From: Saccoglossus kowalevskii
Taxonomy: Eukaryota; Hemichordata; Enteropneusta; Harrimaniidae
Direction of reading: 5' to 3'
Assembly (NCBI RefSeq): GCF_000003605.2
Contig: NW_003131854.1
Location: 184,180 to 205,469, forward strand
Length of the DNA: 21,290 bases
Numbering within the stretch: position 1 is the first letter of the stretch; each line of letters starts with the position of its first letter. The translations under genes were made by a program, and so were the position numbers. Positions 1 to 9,366 of this stretch are shown in pieces. Under the pieces are notes generated by a model. That model was not told where the DNA came from. It saw nothing but the letters and a program-made list of their open reading frames with translations, and did not search any database.

Positions 1-1
1 A

Positions 2-1117
2 GACTGGAATCCTACGACCCCAGTTCAGAAGTCCATTGAATATTATGACTTTGACTTTGAAATTGCAGCAATTCCATATGTGACATCACTGAAAGCGACA
101 GCTACAATCGACGGCGCGAATGAAATTTTTGTAACTGATCAACGTGGTTTTAGTTATGTGCTGCGGTCTCAGGCCGAAACATTCCTGGAAGCAAACGACA
201 CTCGTTTACTTTTAGAAAAGATAGTTACAAAAGTTGAATACGATGATAATGGTGTGACGGTCACGTGTTCCGACGGGTCGAATTATACAGCGCCATACGC
301 GATTATCACTTTCAGTATAGGGGTTTTACAAAGTGATTTGGTGGAATTCTACCCGCCTCTTCCTGACTGGAAAGTTGAAGAAATCTTTCAGTTTGATATG
401 GCTCTCTACACAAAAATATTTCTAAAATTTCCAGACGGTATCGAGAAGTTCTGGGATGACGAGGAGTTCATTTTATATGCCAGTTCTCGGCGCGGATACT
501 ACACTATATGGCAAAACTTGGAGGCGGAGGGATTGTTTGAAGCAGGCACTAATTTATTAATGATGACCGTTACTGGCGACGAATCCCGTCGAGTCGAGTA
601 CGAGACCGATGACCAAATAAAAAGCGAAGTCATGGCAATTCTTCGTCAGGTGTATGGGAATGGTATACCTGATGTGGAGGAGATTATGTTGTACCGATGG
701 TCGCAGGATCCACTATTCCGCGGTGCGTTCACCAACTGGCCGGTAGAAGTATCACGAGAAAGCCATAGACGCCTGGAGGGGAACGTGGGACGACTGCATT
801 TCGGAGGAGAGGCGACAGACCCACATTGGAACGGCTACATACAGGCGGGATTGTTCTCGGGTGAGCGAGAGGCGCGAAAGATTATGAAATGCATGGAAGG
901 GGCATGTGAGGCGTTCTCTGCTCAGATTTTTAAGCGTGGATGTACTTATCAAGTTGCCGATAATTACGATGCAAGTGCCACGGTTGACGACGGCAGTTGC
1001 CGATTTACACCTGTCACAGGATCGTCACAGTCACTTCATAATTACGTATTCAATCAATGCTTTCTATGTATGTATGTGTGTTGTACTTTTTTATTAGCGT
1101 TTTTATTAGCGTTATAA
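2..1117 (+). CDS. Polyamine oxidase, plant-type flavin amine oxidase (3' part, N-terminus outside window)
   Basis: The frame is open from base 2 with no start codon needed (the first possible GTG at 80 is internal), so this is the 3' part of a gene entering from the left. The protein follows plant apoplastic polyamine oxidases closely: a DQRGF motif near base 140, GVLQSDL, a YTKIFLKFP block with the Lys (bases 413-415) that should sit by the flavin N5, ASSRRGYY, and the C-terminal FAD-binding block GEATDPHWNGY (about 815-840). Such enzymes oxidise spermine or spermidine using FAD and release H2O2. The N-terminal dinucleotide-binding GxGxxG lies outside the window. Two additions follow the oxidase fold: a Cys-bounded GCT...NYD...DDGSC module (938-1000), then about 30 residues ending in a hydrophobic Cys/Leu-rich tail. 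The tail looks like a GPI-anchor signal or membrane anchor, so a cell-surface location is inferred. The stop is TAA at 1115-1117. No intron is visible in this 1.1-kb stretch. Confidence 0.9.
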   Translation, partial: DWNPTTPVQKSIEYYDFDFEIAAIPYVTSLKATATIDGANEIFVTDQRGFSYVLRSQAETFLEANDTRLLLEKIVTKVEYDDNGVTVTCSDGSNYTAPYAIITFSIGVLQSDLVEFYPPLPDWKVEEIFQFDMALYTKIFLKFPDGIEKFWDDEEFILYASSRRGYYTIWQNLEAEGLFEAGTNLLMMTVTGDESRRVEYETDDQIKSEVMAILRQVYGNGIPDVEEIMLYRWSQDPLFRGAFTNWPVEVSRESHRRLEGNVGRLHFGGEATDPHWNGYIQAGLFSGEREARKIMKCMEGACEAFSAQIFKRGCTYQVADNYDASATVDDGSCRFTPVTGSSQSLHNYVFNQCFLCMYVCCTFLLAFLLAL

Positions 1118-1482
1118 TTTTGTAATCTACGGGCGTTATTATATAGTTTTATTTTGAAAACCTTACTACTAATAATTTTTCAAATAGTATGTTTTAAATA
1201 CTAGTAGAAAGTAGTGTTCTTGGGAAATACGATACTATAGTTGTTCACTATATGGACGTCACTTTATGGGAACCCGAATTCTATTCAGTGTTCTGTCGAA
1301 CGTAAACAACAAAGAACAACAGCTTGGCACCGTGGTAGCGATCGTTCCTTTTCAATAATCACCGACATCGAACCCGGTAACTTTATTATTTGATTTAGTT
1401 AACATAGACATGATTAGAACCAATGTAACTGCAATATTATTGCATGTGTATTGTATAAGAAATGATGTAACACCAGTAAGTG

Positions 1483-1488
1483 ATTAAA
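1483..1488 (+). promoter_or_regulatory. Candidate polyadenylation signal ATTAAA for the polyamine oxidase gene
   Basis: ATTAAA is the first common polyadenylation hexamer variant after the TAA at 1117. A canonical AATAAA follows at 1656-1661. Such hexamers are frequent by chance in AT-rich sequence, so this is only a candidate 3' end. Confidence 0.2.
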
Positions 1489-1967
1489 ACTTAAAGACCT
1501 TTTGTGAAAAAACAATAGTCTACGCTATTTGCTAGTAAGGTGGCGCTGTCGTGGTTTTTTTCTGGCGACAAATGTCATTTTACTTGTCAGACATTGAAAT
1601 TTACGGAAAACATGCACTATATTTCAGGCCCAAGTAAAGAGATCACCTTAAAGAAAATAAACATAAATTATTAAAAGCTCTTTTTGACACATTGTGAATC
1701 AAAGTAATTTGTTTTACTTTTGGAGACTACACACCAATTTATTATATGTTGTGATAATTTTAATTCTCTATTTTCAGTAATAGAATCTTCAATTATTAGT
1801 ACTTTATTCAAATACGTGATTTAGATGTCAGTGTAGAACGCGTTTCACTGTCAGTGTGAAAATAAAATAATCAGACGTCTAATCTGAGTCACTGTCCGAA
1901 TAAATAACTCGTGAACGTTTAGTTGGGATCACGACATAACTTGAACTGGACGACTATGATACACAGT

Positions 1968-2357
1968 TTATGTTGAAGTTAAAAGTTCCACCACAGAATT
2001 GGCAAACATGCCGAGCAACTGCGGTACTCCACTGACGGGATGACTTTCGTTGACAGCGGTCGTCGCTGAGCTGCACGCCACAACTTCGTGTGTGACGTTG
2101 CTTGCTAGTCGTGGATTGCTAGTCGTGACCGAGTCTTGGTTACCGGTTAAAATGTTGCTCATTTGGCGTTGGACGACCATATCGTTGGTAATCTTTATTT
2201 GGAACTGAGTATTAAACGCCGCAGCGTCGCCAGCAGAAACATCCTGGAATCGCGATGTTGATGATTGCGGCTCCACAGTAATCGCTGATTTTACGGCGGG
2301 TGGATCTTCCGAGAGCCCTTCAAGGTTTATAAAACTCAGTTTCCAGGTGGTCAACAT
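1968..2357 (-). CDS. Unrecognised 129-residue open frame, doubtful
   Basis: It opens with ATG at 2357-2355 and ends at 1968. The translation is rich in Ser, Thr, Val and Ala with few Lys, Asn or Phe, unlike random frames from this AT-rich DNA, and local GC is raised. I recognise no domain, signal peptide or membrane segment. The start has a T at -3, a poor initiation context. It could be an exon of an unseen gene, part of an old transposon, or chance. Nothing in its neighbours points to a role. Confidence 0.2.
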   Translation of the reverse strand: MLTTWKLSFINLEGLSEDPPAVKSAITVEPQSSTSRFQDVSAGDAAAFNTQFQIKITNDMVVQRQMSNILTGNQDSVTTSNPRLASNVTHEVVACSSATTAVNESHPVSGVPQLLGMFANSVVELLTST

Positions 2358-3779
2358 ACATTAAGTTCTCCCAATCGTAGTATTCCATGTGATGTACACC
2401 TAACACGCCAAAAATGTTGCCTGACGATTTGAACCGGACAAAAATAGCAGACGAAAATGTGTTTACAAAATAAAAATAGTTCGGTAGCCGAAGGAAATAC
2501 CATGTTCATTTGCATATCGACCGTGAAAATACCGAAAACATTATTGCATGGGTGATATGCAAATTAGTTTTTGTCAAAATAAGTGACTGCCAAAAAGTAA
2601 CATTACTGTTGTTCAAATTGCACTCCACTCGGCAAGTATATTCACGTACTTCTTAATATTGTTTATTTCTGCCATGTTTCGAAAAACGGTACTCCTGAAT
2701 GGACTACTTTGTCTGCTCTCAGACTCATTTACATATGAGGTGTGAAAATACCGATTTTGATTTCAGGGACGAATCAAAATAAAATGCAGTTCATATGTAA
2801 TAATAATAATAACACAAGCTAAAAACGCAAAGGCTGTAAGTAAAGAATGACACGCTATGGCATCTGACGCATGCGCAGGTGTCGACTTCCCCGATTTTAA
2901 GTCAGTTTTGAACTTTTTAAATGTTTATCACCTTTCTGCATGTTTTGATATCTTAAACCTAACAATAGAAATAAACGAAATCTGCGAAACGAAAATTTTA
3001 TTAATTCAATTTAACTTTATTCAATTTATTTGCTGGTATTTTTTTTCTAATTTAATTTTTTTGTAATCGCGAAAGTCCTTTACCTAGATGTCAAATGTTT
3101 GCAAACATCAAAATATCCAATTTTGAATAGTTGCTATATCAAAACGAGGCAGAATACAAACGTATCCCAACACTTTATATCTAGTTAGATGATTTAAATG
3201 ATACAACTTACTAACATATATAATCGGACAAAAAATTCACCAAAAAAACAAGCCTATTTCATGAATAACAAAAATACCCACATACTTGACAAAACAGTGT
3301 TTATATCTTTTTACAAACAATATGCTCATCGATCTACTTGCCATACAAAAAATGGGTCGAAATGTTATGAGCCACTGTGGATATACGCTTGTGGGAGAGC
3401 GTGTTACATTAGCGTCCATAATTTACAGAGACGAGAACGAAATTATATAATATACTTTTTCATACATTGTGCTGTACAACATATATATAGTGATACTTAT
3501 GCTTAATTATTTAAGTAATTTGCATTTACAAATTAATAGAGCACCTTATTTCCATGTGGTATTTCGGAACTTTATTGGCAAAGTCATTTTATGTGTGGTG
3601 TGACTAGATCAAGAGCGTTAGGCAAAAGTGTTGAACCAGTGATACACTCTGCTTTGAAAGATTTAAAAAAAAATATTCGTATTAAATATACACACAAACT
3701 AGATACTACGCCATTATATTTAATTTCCTTACCGATTTGACACGTATTAGATAAATTGAGAAAGTCGTAAGTTATCAAT

Positions 3780-3857
3780 AGCGGCGTACATAAGAGTTGT
3801 AAAAACATACTTAACAGCGGCGTACATAAGAGTTGTAAAAAACATATTTAACAGCGC
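3780..3857. repeat. 36-bp tandem duplication, about 2.2 copies
   Basis: The unit begins GCGGCGTACATAAGAGTTGT at 3781 and recurs at 3817 (period 36). One extra A in the second copy's A-run is followed by a partial third start GCGCCGCC at 3854. The two full copies are nearly identical, so this is a recent local duplication. No function is apparent. Confidence 0.85.
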
Positions 3858-4915
3858 CGCCATCAACGAATTGCGCGCGCTTCCACTTCACGATTGCTTG
3901 CGCGTCTGTGTTCCGCTATGTATAGTTAATCGCACGAAAACAAAAACTGTGGCCTTTATAGTTGTAAACGCACGACAACGAGTTGCGATTAACGGCTTGT
4001 ACCACGCATCCCCATGCATAAAACGATTAAATTGCAAGAGATTTTTAGTGACTGTTTCGGTTGTGCGTGAGATTGTGCCACTTCAAATTTGCATGAGAAT
4101 GCTCTTTGAGATTCAAATTAGTATAGCTCATCCGCGTCGTTTTGTCGTCACCGGAAGCGCTGTCCCAGCACAAACCTGTGTCACATGACGCCTTACTAGC
4201 CGATTTTGGCTAAAATTCCGCTCCGCCGCCTCTTTACAACAGTGTTTATATGTGGAACTTGATATTGCTTTTTACAATTTGGGTTGCCTTTGAATCACAT
4301 ATTTTAGTGAAACATTGTTTATAGAGTGAAATATTATTGTCATACATAATTCAATCTTTGAAACAACAGAAACTAACACATAAGAACGATAATCAAATTT
4401 GTGTTTGAAGTTCGAAAGTAGTTGCGTTATTTCCGGTTTCAACTCGTTCGAAAATAGAACGTCCTGAGCGCAATAAAATCACGCGTAGAACTCCATCCGA
4501 ACCAGACTCTAGTAGCGTAAACTAAATTTGCGCAATTTGGGCCCAGTTTGTTCTTACAAGTTTTCTGAGTTTCATTTATCATTATTTAGTAAACAGGTCT
4601 CTGAAACGATTTAATATATCCGTAAAATACGTGGCAATCGACGATTGACTTCGAAACGTTCGAAATTTCGAACAAACTCCCAGCACACCTTGCGCGATAT
4701 GCGTCAGATCGGTGTAGAAGACGCCGAACTGCAGCGTCAATGTCATCTGCGTTCATCGAATACGATTGGATGTTAAGTGATATGACCAATAAGCCTTATT
4801 TGCTGAATGGTCTTTTCAAATAAACTCCACTCGTTGGTCAATATTTTGAATACATTTGAATTTTCCACGTGTCAAAGCATGGTCTTGTCATTTCGAATGT
4901 AGGCAGCGCTCAGTG

Positions 4916-5821
4916 ATGCTCGAATACAGTGACATCTCCGATGCGGAGTACAACGATGACATTGAGAGATTTTGCTTTCAATACGACGAAAAAGAAGATT
5001 TTAAGTTAACAAAACAACAAGAACGTCAACGTTTCGGTTTACCTGTAGACAATGAACAGATAGCTGCCATTCAGAATTCGCGAGTGCCAAAATACACGCG
5101 TAGATGTACTAACTGGTAGGTGTCTGTGTGGGATGAATGGGGCCGAGCCAGAAATGAACTAGTCGAGAAGCACGGGGTACTGACGTCCAGCGGAGGGCTC
5201 AAATTTTCTAAACAGAAGACTGGAGTAAATACTTTACGACAATATCCAAAAAGAATGTGTGATCTGGCTGGAATAGATGGGTATCACACTTGACACTCGG
5301 GTAAGGTAAGTTTGTCTCAAGTGATTCTGGGGTGGGTGGGATCTTGGGATGGGTTCAAATGTATTTGAATTTCGCCGATTGAAAACAAATATTGTACATT
5401 GTGAAAACGTATTTCAAACGCGATGCAAATAAATGTCGGTATATTTACTTCTCAAATCATTCTCACTGCGGCGACTTAGTCGTATTAAAAAAGCTTTGAT
5501 GAGCAACTAATCAAAGCATGCACTGGTCACAAATCGGATGATGGGTTGAGAACATATAAACGAACAAGTAACTCTCTTCAGAAAATCGTATCTGATGCTC
5601 TCCAACCTCCACTACCGAAAGCAAGTACTTCAGCCATCGTAATTGAAGTTTCCGATTCCGTACACAAGCCTAAGGTTGAAAGATATGAACAGCCACCGCC
5701 TGAACCAGTGACTGCAACACATGCAGAATTCAGAGAAATGTGTTGTTCAAATGATTGTTGTTCTAAACAAATTAAAATTAAGATCCAGGACGGAAACAAA
5801 TGTGTCAATATTGAATTGTAG
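4916..5821 (+). pseudogene. Crypton-type (DUF3504) tyrosine recombinase, internally deleted and broken
   Basis: ATG at 4916 opens an acidic N-terminus followed by the SAM-like core-binding region of Crypton-derived recombinases: VPKYTRRCTNW, an in-frame TAG (5117-5119), then VSVWDEWGRARNE in the same frame. After 'LKF' the sequence jumps to KQKTGVNTL...KRMCDLAGIDG, which normally lies just before the HxxR box. About 150 residues, including the first catalytic Arg, are therefore deleted. Next come a TGA (5291-5293), HSGK (5294-5305), a consensus-like donor GTAAGT, and after a gap DEQLIKACTGHKS (from 5498) and RTYKR with the expected nucleophile Tyr at 5555-5557. A TAA at 5486 breaks the second part. 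The C-terminal tail runs to TAG at 5819-5821. Family enzymes cut and join DNA through the Tyr; this copy cannot. It is a transposon relic, or less likely a decayed domesticated gene of the KIAA1958/QRICH1 kind. Confidence 0.8.
5306..5479 (+). other. Candidate intron within the Crypton relic
   Basis: The frame reads HSGK then AAG|GTAAGT, a near-perfect 5' splice site at 5306. A pyrimidine-containing stretch ending CTTAG at 5475-5479 would restore the frame of the downstream DEQLIKACTGHKS segment. In relatives about a dozen residues separate these two motifs, while the DNA gap is about 190 bp, which supports an intron. The residues after this acceptor include a TAA, so the true acceptor may differ or be lost. 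Confidence 0.45.
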
Positions 5822-5925
5822 TGTTGTAGTACTTTTATTTCCATAGAAAGTATAATTAAATTAGTGCGATTTGCACCCTCCTTGTGATTTGTGTTATTAA
5901 ATGCATATACTTTGTTTAATTTGTA

Positions 5926-6113
5926 ATGCAAATTGTAAACGGTAACGCTTTGATTGATATGCAAATTGTAAACGGTTACACTTCTATTGATATGTTAATT
6001 GTAAACGCTACACTTTTGATACAAAGTGTAGCATTTACACTTTGCATATGAATAAAAGTGTGACCGTTTACACTTTGCATATTTGCGAATGCGTTGCTTT
6101 TTACAATTTGCAT
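5926..6113. repeat. Symmetric inverted repeat of three plus three 33-bp units
   Basis: Three direct units start at 5926, 5959 and 5992 (ATGCAAATTGTAAACGG type, the third beginning ATGTTAATTG). Three inverted units end at 6047, 6080 and 6113 (TTTACACTTTGCAT type). Each pair is equidistant from one axis at 6019.5. The centre is a perfect hairpin: GCTACACTTT at 6007-6016, a 6-base loop, and AAAGTGTAGC at 6023-6032. The whole could fold into one long imperfect stem. It lies 105 bp after the Crypton relic and could be a fold-back element or MITE. No coding potential is seen. Confidence 0.9.
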
Positions 6114-7266
6114 ATAAATTCACCCTGTTTGCAAGAATAAATCGTTGGCGAGAACAATGATGCACGTGACCAAAAGTGGTATAAAAATGAGAAATTTCGC
6201 TAAACTATAAAATAGACAGGGTCGAACTCCGCACAGTTCGATGCGCCTTACTTATAATCACTGCACAAAGCAGCTTTGCATAGAACTCATTTGCATATTC
6301 GAATATCGAATTCGAATGTCGGTTAAAAAGTTTATGCGCAAGTCACTCGGTTACTTTAATCACTTTATTAAAACGTTTCACGCCATGACTCTAAATAAAA
6401 TGTTCAGTTAATTTGATTAAAATATACATGACTTGCGTTAGAAAAGTGCAATCCTTTCCTATATGTCAAAGCATTAGTTTGTACAATAAATGACTAACTT
6501 TATAAACTTACTAGAACCTTTGTGTTCTATGGCTGTTGGACGCGGAAAATCGAACCCGTTCAAGCCAGAAATAATATTGAAATATTCACCAGAATACAAG
6601 ATGAATGAAAATGTTAGGAAACCCCTCTGAAATATGTCTTTAATGTTTCTTTCCCAACTATATACGTTATTAGAACGTTTTTTCTTCGCAGTTTTAGTGT
6701 ATCACGTGCGCCATTTCACTGCTATAACATTACCTTGCAAAACATAGTCCGCGATAAAGGGTTCATATTTACGTTTTTACTTAAGTCTGACTTTAATAAA
6801 TAGTTCGGATGTCACTTCTTGTAATACGCTTTGAGATGTAACAACTACAGAAAATTGACGTGAGGTGATTGACCACAAAATTGAACGCTGCCTGTGACAG
6901 AGGTACTATTGCGTAAAGCGCAAAGACCTATGGGAAGGAGATTGAGACGGGGTACTATTATGGCACGGCGCATTTCATTTTCGGACACACCGCGTAACAG
7001 TTACGGACCACAGGTTGAGTTTTACAGCGATACGACGAGGCTTAAAAATAAAATCAAGATTAAATGCATCCATTTTCCATCCATTGTGTGGAAATTGATA
7101 CCTTACTGGTTAATGTTTACGATAATTTGGCGAAAATTTGGTTAAGCTGAACGCCGGTATAACATACAATTTTAGGATTAGCACCTCCAAATTGACCGAA
7201 CTAGTCTACCTCTTCCCCTCTTGATTGCAAACAATCGAGTTGTACACATGTAGTCTCTATAAACTA
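6114..7266. other. Intergenic stretch, nothing recognised
   Basis: AT-rich sequence between the inverted repeat and the NHL relic of the TRIM gene. It contains an octamer-like ATTTGCAT near 6292, which resembles the arms of the repeat just before it. A single 83-codon frame near 6894-7145 shows no domain. No gene, RNA or mobile-element end was identified. The NHL relic may reach slightly below 7267 but could not be aligned there with confidence. Confidence 0.55.
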
Positions 7267-7464
7267 TTAATTGCCATGCTGTAATTTATGTTTGCTCATA
7301 AAATCAATACCACTATTTTGGTAAACAATGCTCACTGGGCTGTCTTGACTACGATATAATGTAGTACGAGGCAGTTTGTTATGATATAAACTGATTCTGA
7401 AGTAACTACAAATTGTATATGAAAGGACGCCACCATTATCACACACTGCCATATTCTACCATTG

Positions 7465-7597
7465 TTAAAGGGCGGTGGTCGTCGTGCCGCGTCCTGTTCG
7501 ATATGGGACTCATGGCGACGTATACAACGCGTGTAAAATACATTGTTTATTTACATGAAATTCGAACACGCGCTGCGAGACGACCACCGCGCTTTAA
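7465..7597. mobile_element. TTAA-flanked MITE (piggyBac-like target site) inside the NHL relic
   Basis: TTAA at 7465-7468 and TTAA at 7594-7597 bound about 125 bp with imperfect terminal inverted repeats of about 37 bp. The left end reads AAAGGGCGGTGGTCGTC, and the right end reads AAAGCGCGGTGGTCGTC when reverse-complemented. It has no coding capacity. Removing the insert and one TTAA rejoins the NHL frame: minus-strand ...LFVC|VNN, against LFVCVTNNN in the intact paralogue. This shows insertion with TTAA duplication, the hallmark of piggyBac-type transposition. Outer bases do not clearly match a named family. A related copy lies at 17725. Confidence 0.85.
7546..7551 (-). promoter_or_regulatory. 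Candidate polyadenylation signal AATAAA carried by the MITE
   Basis: TTTATT on the + strand gives AATAAA on the minus strand, about 410 bp past the stop of the TRIM gene. It is the first canonical hexamer I see in that direction and it lies within the inserted element. The use of this site is inference. Confidence 0.25.
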
Positions 7598-7959
7598 CAC
7601 ATACGAATAATCTTCTTTCACAGTCAATGCAAATACAACTAGAAGCGGATCATGTCAGTTTCACTGATTTCACAAATTCACCTTCTTGTGTAAACACCCT
7701 TGCAAAAAATGAATTCATACCATCGTTGACTTAAAATATAAAAAAAAAACAGTTACTGGACATAAAGCATGTTTTTTGCGTTGTCAACTTCATTCTTGTA
7801 TGCAGCGCCTTAATCGGTTATATCGCCAACAACTATTGATCTGAACTTCTCTCCTAGTGCTATTATCATTTACATTTGTTCACTAGTGTCCATGATCTCT
7901 AGTCTGTTGTCATTATCAGCATTGCAATATCACCATCTGTAATTCCACAAATGTTAAAG

Positions 7960-9354
7960 TCATTCCCCATCTCCTTTCTGGCCTATGGTTTTGACCAGGC
8001 TATTGATGACCTGAAGTGTGACTGGTGGTCCCGGAACTTCTGTAGCCCCAATCATCACTATAATTTGATTACGTCCTTCCATGTCACCATGAAATGTTAC
8101 AGAATATACACCATCGCCACGATCAGTCACTTGCATATGCTTGCGTGTTCCATCTGGTTTAATGTGAATTGCTTTAACCTCATGTTCACTTACTAAATGT
8201 TTCCCCGTACAGTCTCTGGTGAAAATGGGCAAGACGATTGATTGACCTTTCAGTAGCGGGTATTGCAGTAATTCAGTACCTTCAATTGCACACTGCGATA
8301 AGCACACAGACTGTTTATTTTCAAACAGAGACGTCATTTTGTCAATTTGAGGCGTTACCTGAAACAAATTCTCCTCGACATCTATATCAATGTCCTCAGT
8401 AAGCAGCTTTCCGATTTTTTTAATGTAAGACATTTTTGAATATAATATCTCTGCTCCACACTCCGTCTCCAGAGACTTCCGAATGTCATTGCATGTCTGA
8501 ACTATTGCTGTATGCTTACCGTCAAGGTCAGTAGCCTGTATGTTTAAATATTTCATTCTTTCTGCACTTTCTTGTTCTAAAGCGTCAATTACTGTGTTTT
8601 CTTTCATATTTATAGCCAACCTCACCTCCTCAGATGCAGTCCGCACTGCTGCCTTCTCTTTTTGAAAATTTTCATTCAGCTTGTCACGAATCACAATAGC
8701 TTCTGCTAGACTCTTTGACACTTCATTTTCCGTTTTTTCCACCATCTTTGCCATCTTTCGTAAATACTTGCAGTATTTATCGGCAGCTTCCTTTATGGGT
8801 ATGTGGACATGCTCTGGCATACGGTGTGTTACAATTGTACAGTCTTCGCAGGTTAGCACGTCACATGTCTCACAGAAAAACTTTAGTTCATTACCAATGT
8901 GAATGGTGCAGAACCTCACATTGAGAAATACAACTCTATGAGAACGTGTTAATGTGATATTTTTGTGTACTCTAACACAGCGGTTGCAGAGGTATTGTTC
9001 ACAATCAATGCAAGTAGCTGACACTGAGTTAGACTCACACCCACCACATTGTGCGAGTGGAGTCATGGCTAGGCTCCTCGATCTCTCTTGAATCTCTTGA
9101 AGAAGACTTGAAATAAAAAAGTTTGTTTTGAGTCCAGCTACTCCTTCTTCACCCAAATCGCAAGGGGCGTAACACGTTGGACATTTCAAATTCAGGTCAG
9201 TATTTTTGACTAAAGGGAGTAAACACTGCTCACAGAATGTATGTAGACATGGTAAAACTTTGGGTTGTTGATAATGTTTATAACAGACACAGCAGGTCAG
9301 GAAATCCTCACGAATCTCATCCAGAGCTTGCGCTACCTTTTCTTCCGAAGCCAT
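7960..9354 (-). CDS. TRIM protein: RING, two B-boxes, coiled coil, filamin repeat; NHL lost
   Basis: Likely a RING-type E3 ubiquitin ligase of the TRIM family, 464 residues, intronless. I chose ATG 9354-9352 (ATCATGG, A at -3, G at +4); the open frame extends only four codons further up to a TTG. The domains in order are: a complete C3HC4 RING (C21, C24, C36, H38, C41, C44, C58, C61); B-box 1 (about 103-140, C103/C106 to H139); B-box 2 (about 149-182); coiled coil about 188-290; and a filamin/ABP280 repeat about 365-452. It ends in LVKTIGQKGDGE, exactly where NHL repeats begin in the paralogue at 11510-13435, and the remains of an NHL domain follow. The ancestor therefore had LIN-41/TRIM71-like architecture; what remains resembles the layout of TRIM45. 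All zinc ligands are intact, so it may still act as a ligase. Substrate unknown. Confidence 0.9.
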   Translation of the reverse strand: MASEEKVAQALDEIREDFLTCCVCYKHYQQPKVLPCLHTFCEQCLLPLVKNTDLNLKCPTCYAPCDLGEEGVAGLKTNFFISSLLQEIQERSRSLAMTPLAQCGGCESNSVSATCIDCEQYLCNRCVRVHKNITLTRSHRVVFLNVRFCTIHIGNELKFFCETCDVLTCEDCTIVTHRMPEHVHIPIKEAADKYCKYLRKMAKMVEKTENEVSKSLAEAIVIRDKLNENFQKEKAAVRTASEEVRLAINMKENTVIDALEQESAERMKYLNIQATDLDGKHTAIVQTCNDIRKSLETECGAEILYSKMSYIKKIGKLLTEDIDIDVEENLFQVTPQIDKMTSLFENKQSVCLSQCAIEGTELLQYPLLKGQSIVLPIFTRDCTGKHLVSEHEVKAIHIKPDGTRKHMQVTDRGDGVYSVTFHGDMEGRNQIIVMIGATEVPGPPVTLQVINSLVKTIGQKGDGE

Positions 9355-9366
9355 GATTATGTTCAA

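Larger units (their letters stand above)
1118..4915. other. Intergenic stretch without a recognised gene
   Basis: About 3.8 kb between the polyamine oxidase stop and the Crypton relic. It is mostly AT-rich, with a somewhat CpG-richer patch around 3850-4200 and 4440-4760. The open frames here are short. Several start with TTG rather than ATG or are rich in Lys, Asn and Phe as expected by chance. The only one with a protein-like composition is the minus-strand frame 1968-2357, listed separately. A TAA microsatellite lies near 2800, a GCATGCGCAG motif of NRF1-site type near 2869, and a 36-bp tandem duplication at 3780-3857. No RNA gene was recognised. Confidence 0.6.
7267..7959 (-). pseudogene. 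Decayed NHL beta-propeller of the TRIM gene at 7960-9354
   Basis: Directly downstream of the TRIM stop, fragments in several frames match the NHL region of the intact paralogue at 11510-12300. Examples on the minus strand are NICGI...TDGDI (near 7930), ADNDNRLEIMD, IALGEKFRSIVVGD (near 7850), FARVFTQEGEFVKS (7715-7670), CICIDCERRLFVC (7640-7600), then SIVYQNSGIDFMSKHKLQ down to 7267. The order is collinear with the paralogue. Indels, including about 5 bp lost at the junction, and stop codons break it repeatedly. A MITE at 7465-7597 splits it. It is the lost C-terminal half of the upstream gene, and any part transcribed would be 3' UTR. Confidence 0.88.

Noticed and set aside
2505-2570. ATTTGCAT octamers as a POU or snRNA promoter element (also near 6292)
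   Set aside because: The motif is common in this AT-rich DNA and recurs within the inverted-repeat units. No snRNA or histone sequence follows.
3871-4188. 105-codon + strand open frame
   Set aside because: It starts at TTG, has no early Met and shows no domain. It lies in a CpG-richer patch where stops are rarer.
6540-6570. tRNA-like T-arm (GGTTCGAT on the minus strand), and a similar one near 1370
   Set aside because: The stem bases do not pair and no acceptor, D or anticodon arm is present.
8681-8924. Open frames on the + strand within the TRIM genes (also at 11466-13221)
   Set aside because: They are antisense shadows of the RING, B-box and NHL coding sequence.
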